Of a DNA stretch of 64,000 nucleotides, positions 21,420 to 31,494 are shown one piece after another. How positions within the stretch are numbered: the first letter of the stretch is position 1; each line of letters begins with the position of its first letter. Both the position numbers and the translations under genes were made by a program. This DNA comes from Chitiniphilus shinanonensis DSM 23277 (GTDB lineage: Bacteria > Pseudomonadota > Gammaproteobacteria > Burkholderiales > Chitinibacteraceae). Under the pieces are notes generated by a model. It ran no database searches, had not been told where the DNA came from, and saw nothing but the letters and a program-made list of their open reading frames with translations. The stretch lies in the NCBI RefSeq assembly GCF_000374805.1, contig NZ_KB895342.1:102256-166255 (forward strand), in the 5' to 3' direction.

Positions 21420-22006
21420 GCCTCTCCGCCATCCGCCAGCATTTCGACGAAGCCGCCGCCCTGCTGGAGCGCGTGCGCACCGACGACGCCTTCCTCGCCG
21501 CCGTGGACGCCGCCGCCGCCGTGCTGGTGCACGCGTTCAAGCACGGCCACAAGGCCATCTCCTGCGGCAACGGCGGCTCGCACTGCGACGCCATGCACTT
21601 CGCCGAAGAGCTTTCGGGCCGCTATCGCGGCGACCGCCCCGCCATGCCGGCGATGGCGGTGTCCGACCCCACCCACATCACCTGCGTCGGCAACGACTAC
21701 GGCTTCAACGAGATCTTCGCCCGCCAGGTGGCCGCGTTCGGCCAGGCCGGCGACGTGCTGTTCGGCATCACCACCAGCGGCAACTCGGCCAACGTGATCC
21801 GTGCCGTCGAAGAAGCGCGGGCCCGCGGCATGCAGGTGATCCTGCTGATGGGCAAGGACGGCGGCAAGCTCAAGGGCGTGGCCGACGTCGAGATCGTCGT
21901 GCCGCACTTCGGCTATGCCGACCGCATCCAGGAAATCCACATCAAGGTCATCCACACGCTGATCGACCTGGTCGAGCGCGGCATGGGCTACGTCGACCAG
22001 GCATAA
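21416..22006 (+). CDS. gmhA: Sedoheptulose 7-phosphate isomerase (phosphoheptose isomerase)
   Basis: 196 residues, a SIS-domain enzyme making D-glycero-D-manno-heptose 7-phosphate, the first committed step of ADP-heptose synthesis for the LPS inner core. Near-invariant GmhA blocks are present: [43 protein letters not shown] and [19 protein letters not shown], including the zinc and catalytic His/Glu positions. It overlaps gatC by 4 bp (ATGA) and is followed by gatA 64 bp later, so an LPS gene is embedded in the gat operon. Confidence 0.95.
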
Positions 22007-22070
22007 CGCCGCCCGCACCGGCGGCGCCCCCGGGGGCCGCCGCGACCAGATCGCAAACAGGTTCCAACCA

Positions 22071-23522
22071 ATGATCGAATCCTCCCTCAAGCAACTGTCC
22101 GCCGCGCTGGCCGCGCGGCAGGTGTCGGCCGTGGAGCTGGCCGGCGAATTCCTCGCCCGCGCCAAGCAGTACAACGGCGAGTTGAACGCCTACATCACGC
22201 TCGACGAGCAGAAGACGCTGTCCGAGGCGCACGACGCCGACGTGCGCCGCGCCGACGGCACCGCCGGCCCGCTCACCGGCATCCCGGTGGCGCACAAGGA
22301 CATCTTCTGCCAGGAAGGCTGGCTGACCACCTGCGGCTCGAAGATGCTGGGCAACTTCGTCTCGCCGTATTCCGCGCACGTGATCGAGCAGTGCCGCGCC
22401 GCCGGCCTGGTCACGCTGGGCCGCACCAACATGGACGAATTCGCCATGGGCTCGTCCAACGAGAACAGCGCTTTCGGCCCGGTGAAAAATCCGTGGGACA
22501 AGAACGCCGTGCCCGGCGGCAGCTCGGGCGGCTCGGCGGTCGCGGTCGCCGCGCGCCTGGCCCCCATCGCCACCGGCACCGACACCGGCGGCTCGATCCG
22601 CCAGCCCGCCGCGTTCTGCGGCGTCACCGGCATCAAGCCCACCTACGGCGTGGTCAGCCGCTTCGGCATGATCGCCTACGCCAGCTCGCTCGATCAGGGC
22701 GGTCCGTTCGCCAAGAGCGCCGAGGATTGCGCGCTGTTGCTGAACGTGATGGCCGGCTTCGACGAGCGCGACGCCACCAGCCTGCAACGCGAGCGCGAGG
22801 ACTACAGCCGCGACCTGGAGCGCCCGCTGGCCGGGCTGCGCATCGGCCTGCCGCGCGAATACTTCGCCGACGGCCTGGCCGGCGACGTGGCCGCCGCCAT
22901 CGACGCCGCCATCGCCGAATACAAAAAACTGGGCGCGCAGATCGTCGAGGTCAGCCTGCCCAACACCCGGCTGGCGATCCCGTCGTACTACGTGATCGCG
23001 CCGGCCGAGGCGTCGAGCAACCTCAGCCGTTTCGACGGGGTGCGCTACGGCCACCGCGCCGCGGACTTCGACGGCCTGGTCGGCATGTACGAACAGACCC
23101 GCGCCGAAGGCTTCGGCTGGGAAGTGAAGCGTCGCATCCTCACCGGCACCTACGTGCTGTCGCACGGCTACTACGACGCCTATTACCTGCAGGCGCAGAA
23201 GATCCGCCGCATCATCGCCAACGACTTCCAGGCCGCGTTCCGCGACTGCGACCTGATCGCCGGCCCGGTGGCGCCGACCACGGCGTGGAACCTGGGCGAG
23301 AAGTCGGACGACCCGGTCGCCATGTACCTGGCCGACATCTACACCCTGGGCGTCAACCTCGCCGGCCTGCCCGGCATGAGCGTGCCGGCCGGCTTCGGCG
23401 CCGACGGCCGCCCGGTGGGCCTGCAACTGATCGGCAACTACTTCGACGAGGCGCGCCTGCTGAACGCGGCGCACCGCTTCCAGCAGGCGACCGACTGGCA
23501 CCTCAAGGCGCCGGCGCTGTAA
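22071..23522 (+). CDS. gatA: Aspartyl/glutamyl-tRNA amidotransferase subunit A
   Basis: 483 residues, an amidase-signature enzyme that releases ammonia from glutamine or asparagine for GatB. The Ser-cisSer-Lys triad is intact: Lys76 in IPVAHKDIF, cis-Ser151 in [11 protein letters not shown] and Ser175 in [12 protein letters not shown], with the spacing seen in characterised GatA. It lies 64 bp after gmhA. Its 3' flank contains repeat B3 before gatB. Confidence 0.97.
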   Translation: MIESSLKQLSAALAARQVSAVELAGEFLARAKQYNGELNAYITLDEQKTLSEAHDADVRRADGTAGPLTGIPVAHKDIFCQEGWLTTCGSKMLGNFVSPYSAHVIEQCRAAGLVTLGRTNMDEFAMGSSNENSAFGPVKNPWDKNAVPGGSSGGSAVAVAARLAPIATGTDTGGSIRQPAAFCGVTGIKPTYGVVSRFGMIAYASSLDQGGPFAKSAEDCALLLNVMAGFDERDATSLQREREDYSRDLERPLAGLRIGLPREYFADGLAGDVAAAIDAAIAEYKKLGAQIVEVSLPNTRLAIPSYYVIAPAEASSNLSRFDGVRYGHRAADFDGLVGMYEQTRAEGFGWEVKRRILTGTYVLSHGYYDAYYLQAQKIRRIIANDFQAAFRDCDLIAGPVAPTTAWNLGEKSDDPVAMYLADIYTLGVNLAGLPGMSVPAGFGADGRPVGLQLIGNYFDEARLLNAAHRFQQATDWHLKAPAL

Positions 23523-23535
23523 ATCAAGACACCTG

Positions 23536-23644
23536 GGAAGGGAGAAGGGGGAAGAGGGAAGGGGAAAACCGCAAGGCACGCACGGACATTGCCCGTTGCG
23601 CCGCATGGCTTTGACCCTTCTCGCTTCCCCCTTCCCGCTTCCCG
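23536..23644. repeat. Purine-rich inverted repeat family B, copy B3 (between gatA and gatB)
   Basis: The left arm 23536-23568 begins GGGAAGGGAGAAGGGGGAAG. The right arm 23615-23644 begins ACCCTTCTCGCTTCCCCC, its near reverse complement, and a 46-bp spacer lies between. Unlike B1 and B2 both arms are present, so a long hairpin can form in the gatA-gatB message. Confidence 0.8.
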
Positions 23645-23665
23645 CCAAAAAGCGAGACGCCAACA

Positions 23666-25093
23666 ATGAAATGGGAAGTCGTCATCGGGCTGGAAGTGCA
23701 TACCCAGCTCACCACCAGTTCGAAGATCTTTTCGCCGGCCAGCACCGCCTTCGGCGCCGAGCCCAACACCCAGACCGCCGTGGTGGATATCGCCCTGCCC
23801 GGCGCGCTGCCGGTGATGAACCGGGCCGCCGTGGACAAGGCGATCCAGTTCGGCCTGGCCATCGGCGCCCGCGTCAACCGCAAGTCGGTGTTCGCGCGCA
23901 AGAATTACTTCTACCCCGACCTGCCCAAGGGCTACCAGATCAGCCAGTTCGAGCTGCCCATCGTCGAGGGCGGGCAGATCGCCATCAACGTGGACGGCGT
24001 GGAAAAGGTGATCAACCTGACCCGTGCCCACCTGGAAGAGGATGCCGGCAAGAGCCTACACGGCGACTACCACGGCGCCACCGGCATCGACCTCAACCGC
24101 GCCGGCACGCCGCTGCTGGAGATCGTCTCCGAGCCCGAGATGCGTTCGGCGGCCGAGGCCGTGGCCTACGCCAAGGCGCTGTATTCGCTGGTGACCTGGA
24201 TCGGCATCTGCGACGGCAACATGCAGGAAGGCAGCTTCCGCTGCGACGTGAATGTGTCGGTGCGCCCCGAGGGCCAGGCCGAATTCGGCACCCGCCGCGA
24301 GATCAAGAACCTCAACAGCTTCCGCTTCATCGAGCAGGCGATCCGCGCCGAAGTGCAGTGGCAGATCGAAACCATCGAGGACGGCGGCAAGATCGAGCAG
24401 GCCACCGTGCTGTTCGACCCGGACACCGGCGAAACCCGCATGATGCGCAGCAAGGAAGACGCGCACGACTACCGCTACTTCCCCGATCCGGACCTGCCGC
24501 CGCTGGTGATCGACGAAGACTGGATCGAGCGCGTGCGCAACGCGCTGCCCGAGCTGCCGCACGACATGCAGCAGCGCTTCGAGCGCCAGTACGGCATTCC
24601 CGCCTACGACGCCGTCACCCTGACCGCCAGCAAGGCGCTGGCCGGCTACTACGAGGCCACCGTCGCCGCCGGCGCCGATGCCAAGCTCGCCAGCAACTGG
24701 ATCATGGGCGACATCTCCGCCACGCTGAACCGCGAGGAGCAGGACATCACCGCCTGCCCGGTGAGCGCCGCCGCGCTGGCCGCGCTGATCGGCCGCATCG
24801 CGGACAAGACCATCAACAACAAGACCGCCAAGGACGTGCTGAAGAAGATGTGGGAATCGGGCGACAGCACCGATGCCATCATCGAGCGCGACGGGCTGAA
24901 GCAGGAAAGCGACAGCGGCGCCATCGAAGCCATCGTGCTGGAAGTGATCGCCGCCAACCCCAAGTCGGTCGAGGAATACCGCGCCGGCAAGGAAAAGGCG
25001 CTGAACTCGCTGGTCGGCCAGGTGATGAAGGCCAGCCGTGGCAAGGCCGACCCGGCGGTGGCGCTGGAGCTGCTCAAGCAGAAGCTGGCCTGA
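23666..25093 (+). CDS. gatB: Aspartyl/glutamyl-tRNA amidotransferase subunit B
   Basis: 475 residues. GatB binds the mischarged tRNA, phosphorylates the acyl carboxylate with ATP and transfers ammonia from GatA. Typical blocks are [57 protein letters not shown] and [15 protein letters not shown]. The C-terminal GatB/YqeY domain ([26 protein letters not shown]) closes the protein. The start is ATG 23666. An intrinsic terminator follows about 40 bp after the stop. Confidence 0.97.
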   Translation: MKWEVVIGLEVHTQLTTSSKIFSPASTAFGAEPNTQTAVVDIALPGALPVMNRAAVDKAIQFGLAIGARVNRKSVFARKNYFYPDLPKGYQISQFELPIVEGGQIAINVDGVEKVINLTRAHLEEDAGKSLHGDYHGATGIDLNRAGTPLLEIVSEPEMRSAAEAVAYAKALYSLVTWIGICDGNMQEGSFRCDVNVSVRPEGQAEFGTRREIKNLNSFRFIEQAIRAEVQWQIETIEDGGKIEQATVLFDPDTGETRMMRSKEDAHDYRYFPDPDLPPLVIDEDWIERVRNALPELPHDMQQRFERQYGIPAYDAVTLTASKALAGYYEATVAAGADAKLASNWIMGDISATLNREEQDITACPVSAAALAALIGRIADKTINNKTAKDVLKKMWESGDSTDAIIERDGLKQESDSGAIEAIVLEVIAANPKSVEEYRAGKEKALNSLVGQVMKASRGKADPAVALELLKQKLA

Positions 25094-25132
25094 GCGCCAG
25101 TTCAAGCGCTTTTCGCGACAGCCCGCCCGCAG

Positions 25133-25158
25133 AACGCCCCGCCTCGCCGGGGCGTTTT
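25133..25158 (+). terminator. Intrinsic terminator after gatB
   Basis: AACGCCCCG / CGGGGCGTT forms a 9-bp stem with a 6-nt loop followed by TTTT, 40 bp after the gatB stop. It ends the gatC-gmhA-gatA-gatB unit. Confidence 0.85.
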
Positions 25159-25369
25159 GCCATGCATCCGCCGTCAGCATGGCGTCACCGCCGCCGATGA
25201 CGCGCCGCAGCATCCGCGCCGCCCATCGGCCCACCGGCGGTCGTCCCCGCCCTCGCGCCAGCCATGTCGTGGGGAGACGCGCCGCCCAACCAAGCTGACA
25301 ATTCCACACCCGCCCGGCCCGGAGCAGAGGAATAGAATGGACCTCCAATCCAATCCGGGAGGCTTTCCG

Positions 25370-25999
25370 ATGCAGCTGGTCATTGGCAACAAGAACTACT
25401 CGTCCTGGTCGCTACGGCCCTGGCTCGGCATGAAGGTGGCGGGCATCGCCTTCGAAGAGATCCTGATCCCGCTGTACCAGGCGGGCAGCAAGGCCGAGAT
25501 CCTGCGCCATTCGCCCAACGGCAAGGTGCCGGCGCTGAAGGACGGCGACCTGCTGGTGTGGGATACCCTGGCCATCGCCGAATACATCGCGGAGAAATTC
25601 CCCGACCGCCACCTGTGGCCGCAGGACATGGCGGCCCGCGCGGTGGCGCGCTCGGTCTGCGCCGAGATGCACTCCGGCTTCACCACGCTGCGCAGCCAGT
25701 GTCCGATGGACATCCGCGCCAGCAAGCAGGCGACGCCCAGCCCCGATCTCCAGAACGACGTGGACCGCATCGTCGCCATCTGGACCGACTGCCGCGCCCG
25801 CTTCGGCAACGGCGGCGCCTTCCTGTTCGACAGGTTCTCGTGGGCCGACGCCTTCTTCGCGCCGGTGGTCACCCGCTTCGTCACCTATGGCCTGGCCGTG
25901 CCCGGCGACGCGCGCCGCTATATGGACACCATCCTGGCGCTGCCCGCCATGCAGGAGTGGATCGCGGCCGGGCGCGCCGAGCCGTGGGAAATCAACTAG
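25370..25999 (+). CDS. Glutathione S-transferase family protein
   Basis: 209 residues. The N-terminal thioredoxin-fold domain starts MQLVIGNKNYSSWSLRPWLG, with a probable glutathione-activating Ser, and carries the cis-Pro in SPNGKVPALKDGDLLVWDTLAIAEYIAEKFP (glutathione gamma-Glu contact around DT). An all-helical C-terminal domain follows. The start ATG 25370 is set by GGGAGG 8 nt upstream; an ATG at 25337 lacks such a site. Substrate not predictable; likely a cytoplasmic detoxification or isomerase enzyme. Confidence 0.9.
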   Translation: MQLVIGNKNYSSWSLRPWLGMKVAGIAFEEILIPLYQAGSKAEILRHSPNGKVPALKDGDLLVWDTLAIAEYIAEKFPDRHLWPQDMAARAVARSVCAEMHSGFTTLRSQCPMDIRASKQATPSPDLQNDVDRIVAIWTDCRARFGNGGAFLFDRFSWADAFFAPVVTRFVTYGLAVPGDARRYMDTILALPAMQEWIAAGRAEPWEIN

Positions 26000-26208
26000 G
26001 CCCGAGCCGCTGAACATGGACCGGCCCCGCCTGAGCGAACCGCCCCCGACCGTCGCCGCGCACCCGGCGAGGGTCGCGGCGATCGAACGGCGGGCCGGCC
26101 CGACCGCCGCCTTCGCGCGGCGTGGCCACCCGGGCCGCCCCGCCCTCTTCCCCAGCGGAATCCGCCGCACCGCGCAGCCCGCCCGGGCCCATCCGCTGCG
26201 CGCGCCGG

Positions 26209-26237
26209 TTGCCCAAAAAATAGGCAGGCGTTAGAAT
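26209..26237 (+). promoter_or_regulatory. Sigma70-type promoter of dusB-fis
   Basis: TTGCCC, a 17-bp spacer and TAGAAT form a near-consensus pair. The transcript would start about 7 nt after the -10. The ATG at 26236 overlaps the -10 and could not be in the RNA, so the promoter also fixes the dusB start downstream. Confidence 0.7.
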
Positions 26238-26274
26238 GCCGGCCTTTTTGCCCCCGCCGCCCCTGCCCAGCGCC

Positions 26275-27312
26275 ATGCGCATCGGACCGTACCAACTGCC
26301 CAACCGCCTCGCCGTCGCCCCGATGGCCGGGGTGACCGACCGCCTGTTCCGGCAACTGTGCCGGCGCTTCGGCGCGGGCTATGCCGTGTCCGAGATGATC
26401 ACCGCCAACAACGCGCTGTGGGACAACGCCAAGACCCGGCGCCGCATGGACCACACCGGCGAGCCCGAGCCGATCGCGGTGCAGATCGCCGGCTCCGATC
26501 CCGAGCAACTGGCGCAGGCGGCGCGGCTCAACGTCGAGTTCGGCGCCCAGATCATCGACATCAACATGGGCTGTCCGGCCAAGAAGGTGTGCAACAAGCT
26601 GGCCGGCTCGGCGCTGTTGCAGAACGAGGCCCTGGTCGGCGAGATCCTCGACGCCGTGGTCGGCGCGGTGGACGTGCCGGTCACCCTCAAGACCCGCCTG
26701 GGCTTTCGCAACGGCGAAGAGAACATCCTGCGGGTGGCGCGCCGCGCCGAAGCGGCCGGCATCGCCGCCATCGCCATCCACGGCCGCACCCGCGAGGACA
26801 TGTACACCGGCAGCGCCCGCTACGCGCTGATCCGCGAAGTGAAGCGCACGCTCGGCATCCCGGTGATCGCCAACGGCGACATCGCCACGCCCGAGCAGGC
26901 CAAGGCGGTGCTGGACGCCACCGGCGCCGACGCCATCATGATCGGCCGCGCCGCCCAGGGCCGGCCGTGGCTGTTCCGCGAAATCGCGCACTACCTGGAG
27001 ACCGGCGAGCACCTGCCGCCGCCCCGGGTGAGCGAGATCAGCGCCGTGCTCCAGGAACACCTGGACGCGCTGTACGGGTTCTACGGCGAGTATTCCGGCT
27101 GCCGCATCGCCCGCAAGCACATCGCCTGGTACACCAAGGGGTTACCCGGCGGCAACGCATTCCGGCAGGCCATGTACCGGCTGGAAACCACCACCGAGCA
27201 AAAAAGGGAAACGCAGGCCTATTTCGATGGGCTGGCGTTGGAGAGTGACTACCTGCAATACGTCGAACCCACGGAGGAGACCATGCAGCGAGAACAATCG
27301 GGGGACGCATGA
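26275..27312 (+). CDS. dusB: tRNA-dihydrouridine synthase B
   Basis: 345 residues. It reduces uridine to dihydrouridine in tRNA using FMN. Typical motifs are NRLAVAPMAGVTDRLFR, the catalytic-Cys loop NMGCPAKKVCNKLAGSALL, TLKTRLGF, IHGRTREDMYTGSA and ANGDIATPEQA. MRIGPYQLPNRL (ATG 26275) is preferred: the longer ORF from 26236 begins inside the promoter -10 and adds a Pro-rich tail. It overlaps fis by 4 bp (ATGA), the classic dusB-fis operon. Confidence 0.96.
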   Translation: MRIGPYQLPNRLAVAPMAGVTDRLFRQLCRRFGAGYAVSEMITANNALWDNAKTRRRMDHTGEPEPIAVQIAGSDPEQLAQAARLNVEFGAQIIDINMGCPAKKVCNKLAGSALLQNEALVGEILDAVVGAVDVPVTLKTRLGFRNGEENILRVARRAEAAGIAAIAIHGRTREDMYTGSARYALIREVKRTLGIPVIANGDIATPEQAKAVLDATGADAIMIGRAAQGRPWLFREIAHYLETGEHLPPPRVSEISAVLQEHLDALYGFYGEYSGCRIARKHIAWYTKGLPGGNAFRQAMYRLETTTEQKRETQAYFDGLALESDYLQYVEPTEETMQREQSGDA

Positions 27313-27572
27313 ACCAACTAGCCGAACGCGTATGCATACGCGAAGGCGATCCCATCGCCGAGGCCATCGTGGCTTCGCTGGACCAATACTTCCACGACCT
27401 GGACGGCGAGCCGCCGTGCGCCGTCTACGACATGGTGCTGGCCCGCATGGAAAAACCGCTGCTGAGCCTGGTGCTGGAACGGGTGGGCGGCAACCAGACC
27501 CGCGCCGCCGAGATGCTGGGCATCAACCGCAACACGCTGCGCAAGAAGTTGCAGACCTACGACATGCTGTGA
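27309..27572 (+). CDS. fis: Fis-family DNA-binding protein
   Basis: 87 residues, a nucleoid-associated homodimer that bends DNA and affects rRNA promoters and recombination. The C-terminal helix-turn-helix is clear (MEKPLLSLVLERVGGNQTRA, AEMLGINRNTLRKKLQTYDM). The N-terminal part is the dimerisation region. It overlaps dusB by 4 bp, so both come from the promoter at 26209-26237. Confidence 0.95.
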   Translation: MNQLAERVCIREGDPIAEAIVASLDQYFHDLDGEPPCAVYDMVLARMEKPLLSLVLERVGGNQTRAAEMLGINRNTLRKKLQTYDML

Positions 27573-27773
27573 CCCCCGGATGAACCAGCGCCCCCCGCCC
27601 GACCACCGCCTTGCCGCCCGCGCCACGCGCCGGCCGAAGCCGCCGCCGGCCGGGGCCCGCTGAGTTCGCCACCGATTCCAGGCAACCGCCGCGGCGGATG
27701 CCCGCAACACCCGATCTTCCAAACCAGAACCCGCACCCCAGCCCAGGGCGGTGCCCAGAAACCGAGGAACGAC

Positions 27774-29336
27774 ATGAGCAAAATCCAACGTGCGCTGATC
27801 AGCGTGTCCGACAAGACCGGCGTGCTCGACTTCGCCCGCGCACTCGCCGCGCAAGGCGTCGAGATCCTGTCCACCGGCGGCACCGCCAAGCTGCTGGCCG
27901 ACAACGGCGTGGCGGTGATCGAAGTGGGCGACTACACCGGCTTCCCGGAAATGCTCGACGGCCGCGTCAAGACGCTGCATCCCAAGATCCACGGCGGCAT
28001 CCTCGGCCGACGCGACCTGGAGGCGCACGTCGCCACCATGGCCGAGCACGGCATCGGCAACATCGATCTGGTGTGCGTCAACCTGTACCCGTTCGAGGCC
28101 ACCATCGCCAAGCCCGACTGCACCTTCGAGGACGCCATCGAGAACATCGACATCGGCGGCCCGGCCATGGTGCGCAGCGCGGCCAAGAACCACGCCCACG
28201 TCGCCATCGTCACCGACGCCACCGACTACGCCCCGCTGGTCGCCGAGATGCAGGCCAACGGCGGCGCACTCAGCCTGGCCACGCGCAAGAACCTGGCCAA
28301 GAAGGCGTTCAGCCACACCGCCGCCTACGACGGCGCCATCTCCAACTACCTGACCGCGCTCACCGACGAAGGCGAGAAGGTGGCCTACCCGAACCGCCTC
28401 AACCTGCAATTCACCAAGGTGCAGGACATGCGCTACGGCGAGAACCCGCACCAGAGCGCCGCGTTCTACCGCGACCTGCATCCGGCCCCCGGCAGCCTGT
28501 CGGCCTACGTGCAGCACCAGGGCAAGGAGCTGAGCTACAACAACATCGCCGACGCCGACGCCGCGTGGGAGGCCGTCAAGCAGTTCGCCGAGCCGGCCTG
28601 CGTCATCGTCAAGCACGCCAACCCCTGCGGCGTGGCCGTCGCCGGCGACACCTACAACGCCTATCGCCTGGCGTTCGCCACCGACACCACCAGCGCCTTC
28701 GGCGGCATCATCGCCTTCAACAAGCCCATCGACGTGGAAACCGTCGAAGCGGTGAGCAAGCAGTTCATGGAAGTGCTGATCGCCCCGGGCTACACCCCGG
28801 CCGCGCTGGAACTCTTGGCCAAGAAGGTGAACGTGCGCGTGCTGGAAGTGCCGATCGAATCCGGCGAGAACAAGTACGACCTGAAGCGCGTCGGCGGCGG
28901 CCTGCTGGTGCAGACCCCGGACAGCCACACCCTGCTGCTGGCCGACCTCAAGGTGGTCACCAAAAAGCAACCGAGCCCGGAACAGCTGAAAGACCTGCTG
29001 TTCGCCTGGAACGTGGCCAAGTTCGTCAAATCGAACGCCATCGTGTTCTGCGGCCACGGCCAGACCCTGGGCATCGGCGCCGGCCAGATGAGCCGCGTGG
29101 ACAGCACCAAGATCGCCGCGATCAAGGCCCGCAGCGCCGGCCTGGAACTGCGCGGCTCGGTGGCCGCGTCGGACGCCTTCTTCCCGTTCCGCGACGGCGT
29201 GGACGTGATCGCCGAGAATGGCGTGGCCGCCATCATCCAGCCGGGCGGCTCGGTGCGCGACGAGGAAGTGATCGCCGCGGCGGACGAGCACGACATCGCC
29301 ATGGTATTCACCGGCATCCGCCACTTCCGTCACTGA
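27774..29336 (+). CDS. purH: Bifunctional AICAR transformylase / IMP cyclohydrolase
   Basis: 520 residues, the last two steps of IMP synthesis. The N-terminal methylglyoxal-synthase-like cyclohydrolase domain contains [40 protein letters not shown] and [13 protein letters not shown]. The C-terminal transformylase contains [26 protein letters not shown] and [11 protein letters not shown]. The start is ATG 27774. It is followed 13 bp later by pagP and then purD. Confidence 0.97.
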   Translation: MSKIQRALISVSDKTGVLDFARALAAQGVEILSTGGTAKLLADNGVAVIEVGDYTGFPEMLDGRVKTLHPKIHGGILGRRDLEAHVATMAEHGIGNIDLVCVNLYPFEATIAKPDCTFEDAIENIDIGGPAMVRSAAKNHAHVAIVTDATDYAPLVAEMQANGGALSLATRKNLAKKAFSHTAAYDGAISNYLTALTDEGEKVAYPNRLNLQFTKVQDMRYGENPHQSAAFYRDLHPAPGSLSAYVQHQGKELSYNNIADADAAWEAVKQFAEPACVIVKHANPCGVAVAGDTYNAYRLAFATDTTSAFGGIIAFNKPIDVETVEAVSKQFMEVLIAPGYTPAALELLAKKVNVRVLEVPIESGENKYDLKRVGGGLLVQTPDSHTLLLADLKVVTKKQPSPEQLKDLLFAWNVAKFVKSNAIVFCGHGQTLGIGAGQMSRVDSTKIAAIKARSAGLELRGSVAASDAFFPFRDGVDVIAENGVAAIIQPGGSVRDEEVIAAADEHDIAMVFTGIRHFRH

Positions 29337-29349
29337 TCCGGTCCCTCCG

Positions 29350-29925
29350 ATGAAACGACACTGGTTCGCCGCCGCCGCCCTGTTCCCTGCCCTGATCGCC
29401 CCCGCGCAAGCAGTCGATTGCGACAGCATGAGCAACGTCGGCGACTGGGCGACCAGTGTCTGCACCCACTTCGGCCGGATCGCCGACGAAGGCAGCTGGG
29501 ACCTGTACGTCACCGGCTACACCTGGCACGACCCGCACACCTGGACCGACGAAAAGCGCGCCGAGCTGAACGCCAACGCCTGGGGCGGCGGCATCGGCAA
29601 GCACCTGACCGACGAGCACGGCAACGACGAAATGCTGTACGGCCTGGCCTTCGCCGACTCCCACAACCATCCCGAGCTGATGGTGGGCTACGGCAAGCTC
29701 TGGCTGTGGCCATCCGCCAGCGAACTCTCGGTCGGCGCGGGCTACACGGTGGGCCTGACCACGCGGAACGACATCCTCGGCGGCGTGCCGTTTCCCTTTA
29801 TCCTGCCGCTGGTGGCGTTGCGCTACCGGCGTGCCTCGGTGATGGGCACCTTCATCCCATCACTCAACAGCAGTCTCAACAGCGGCAACGTCGGCTTCCT
29901 GTTCGGCCGCTACGAATTCAAATAA
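29350..29925 (+). CDS. pagP: Lipid A palmitoyltransferase PagP
   Basis: 191 residues with a signal peptide (MKRHWFAAAALFPALIAPAQA). PagP is an eight-stranded outer-membrane barrel that moves a palmitate from phospholipid to lipid A. The E. coli catalytic trio has counterparts here: His60 in GYTWH, Asp103 and Ser104 in FADSHNHPE. WGGGIGK and the VGYG hydrocarbon-ruler region are also conserved, and the C-terminal FGRYEFK has the barrel-end aromatic. It lies 13 bp after purH and 21 bp before purD. Confidence 0.92.
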   Translation: MKRHWFAAAALFPALIAPAQAVDCDSMSNVGDWATSVCTHFGRIADEGSWDLYVTGYTWHDPHTWTDEKRAELNANAWGGGIGKHLTDEHGNDEMLYGLAFADSHNHPELMVGYGKLWLWPSASELSVGAGYTVGLTTRNDILGGVPFPFILPLVALRYRRASVMGTFIPSLNSSLNSGNVGFLFGRYEFK

Positions 29926-29946
29926 AGCGGGGTTGAAAACAAAGTC

Positions 29947-31221
29947 ATGAATATTCTCGTCATCGGTAACGGCGGCCGCGAGCACGCGCTGGCGTGGAAG
30001 CTGGCGCAGAGCCCGCGCGTCGCCAAGGTGCTGGTCGCGCCGGGCAACGCCGGCACGGCGCTGGATCCGCATCTGGTCAACGTCGCCGCCGGCACCATTC
30101 CCGAATGGCTGGAGCTGGCCCGGCGCGAGCAGGTGGCCTTTACCGTGGTCGGCCCCGAAGCGCCGCTGTCGCAGGGCGTGGTCGATGCCTTCCGCGCCGA
30201 GGGCCTGCGGATCTTCGGCCCGACGCGCGCCGCCGCGCAGCTGGAATGGTCCAAGGATTACGCCAAGGCGTTCATGAAACGCCACGGCATCCCCACCGCC
30301 GCCTACGAAACCTTCGGCGACGCCAGGGCCGCGCACGACTACATCGCCGCGCGCGGCGCACCCATCGTGATCAAGGCCGACGGCCTGGCCGCCGGCAAGG
30401 GCGTGGTGGTGGCGATGAGCGTGGACGAAGCGCACGCCGCGGTGGATTCGATGCTGGAAGGCAACAAGTTCGGCGACGCCGGCGCCCGCGTGGTGATCGA
30501 GGACTTCCTCGAAGGCGAGGAAGCCAGCTTCATCGTGATGGTGGACGGCAAACACGTGCTGCCGATGGCCTCCAGCCAGGACCACAAGCGCCTGCTCGAC
30601 GCCGACCAGGGCCCCAACACCGGCGGCATGGGCGCCTACTCGCCCGCCCCCGTGGTATCGCCCGAGGTGCACGCCCGCGCCATGCGCGAGGTGATCCTGC
30701 CCACCGTGGCCGGCATGGCCAAGGATGGCATCGACTACACCGGCTTTCTCTACGCCGGCCTGATGGTCGGCGCCGACGGCTCGGTCAAGGTGGTGGAATT
30801 CAACTGCCGCTTCGGCGACCCGGAAACCCAGCCGATCATGATGCGGCTCAAGAGCGATCTGGTGGAGCTGGTCGAAGCCGGCATCGACGGCCGGCTGGAT
30901 CAGGTCGAGGCCGAGTGGGACCGCCGCGTGGCGCTGGGCGTGGTGCTGGCCGCCGCCAACTACCCCGAGACCCCGCGCAAGGGCGACGTCATCGCCGGCC
31001 TGCCCGGCGATCTGGACGACGTCCAGGTGTTCCACGCCGGCACCGCCCTCGACGAGGAAGGCCGCCCGGTCACCGCTGGCGGCCGCGTACTGTGCGTGAC
31101 CGCGCTGGGCGAGAACTTCAGGATGGCGCACAAGCGTGCCTACGAGCTGGTCGAGCAGATCGACTTCTATGGCATGCAGTACCGCAGCGACATCGGCTGG
31201 CGCGCCATTTCGCGGAAGTAA
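29947..31221 (+). CDS. purD: Phosphoribosylamine-glycine ligase
   Basis: 424 residues, an ATP-grasp enzyme making GAR in purine synthesis. MNILVIGNGGREHALAWKLA, VVGPEAPLSQGVVDAF, FMKRHGIPTAAY, KADGLAAGKGVVVAM and QDHKRLLDADQGPNTGGMG are typical PurD blocks. The start is ATG 29947. It probably shares a message with purH and pagP, and repeat A4 follows. Confidence 0.97.
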   Translation: MNILVIGNGGREHALAWKLAQSPRVAKVLVAPGNAGTALDPHLVNVAAGTIPEWLELARREQVAFTVVGPEAPLSQGVVDAFRAEGLRIFGPTRAAAQLEWSKDYAKAFMKRHGIPTAAYETFGDARAAHDYIAARGAPIVIKADGLAAGKGVVVAMSVDEAHAAVDSMLEGNKFGDAGARVVIEDFLEGEEASFIVMVDGKHVLPMASSQDHKRLLDADQGPNTGGMGAYSPAPVVSPEVHARAMREVILPTVAGMAKDGIDYTGFLYAGLMVGADGSVKVVEFNCRFGDPETQPIMMRLKSDLVELVEAGIDGRLDQVEAEWDRRVALGVVLAAANYPETPRKGDVIAGLPGDLDDVQVFHAGTALDEEGRPVTAGGRVLCVTALGENFRMAHKRAYELVEQIDFYGMQYRSDIGWRAISRK

Positions 31222-31227
31222 GCCCAC

Positions 31228-31434
31228 CAACCCCAAATCTTGAAACACAGAGAACACGGAGAACACAGAGAAAAACGGGAGGAAAGCGCCAGAAAGACAG
31301 CGAGTACTGCGGGCAGTCGGGTATCTCGCCTTTGTTTTTCTCTGTGACCCTTCGTGTTCTCTGTGTTCTCTGTGTTTCAAGACTTGGGGTTTGGAGTCCC
31401 CTGTCCGCTGTGTTTCAGATTTGGGGGTTCGGGG
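31228..31434. repeat. Inverted repeat family A, copy A4, with a partial extra arm
   Basis: The left arm starts CAACCCCAAATCTTGAAACA (31228); the right arm ends near 31393 with TGTTTCAAGACTTGGGGTTTG. A further truncated arm (TGTTTCAGATTTGGGGGTTC, 31411-31430) follows. It fills most of the gap between purD and hemA, and the downstream edge runs into the hemA promoter region. Confidence 0.9.
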
Positions 31435-31453
31435 TCCCCCCGGTTTTTCGCGT

Positions 31454-31459
31454 TACAAT
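31454..31459 (+). promoter_or_regulatory. Possible -10 element for hemA
   Basis: TACAAT in an otherwise G+C-rich stretch 36-41 bp before the hemA start. No convincing -35 is visible at the expected spacing, so it is only a candidate. Confidence 0.3.
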
Positions 31460-31494
31460 CATCGGCTTTCCCGCTCCGCCCAGTCGCATCCGCG

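Noticed and set aside
31354..31494. Longer start for hemA
   Set aside because: The upstream part is repeat A4 read as protein (MFSVFSVFQDLGFGV); hemA proteins begin MNLVVLGINH.
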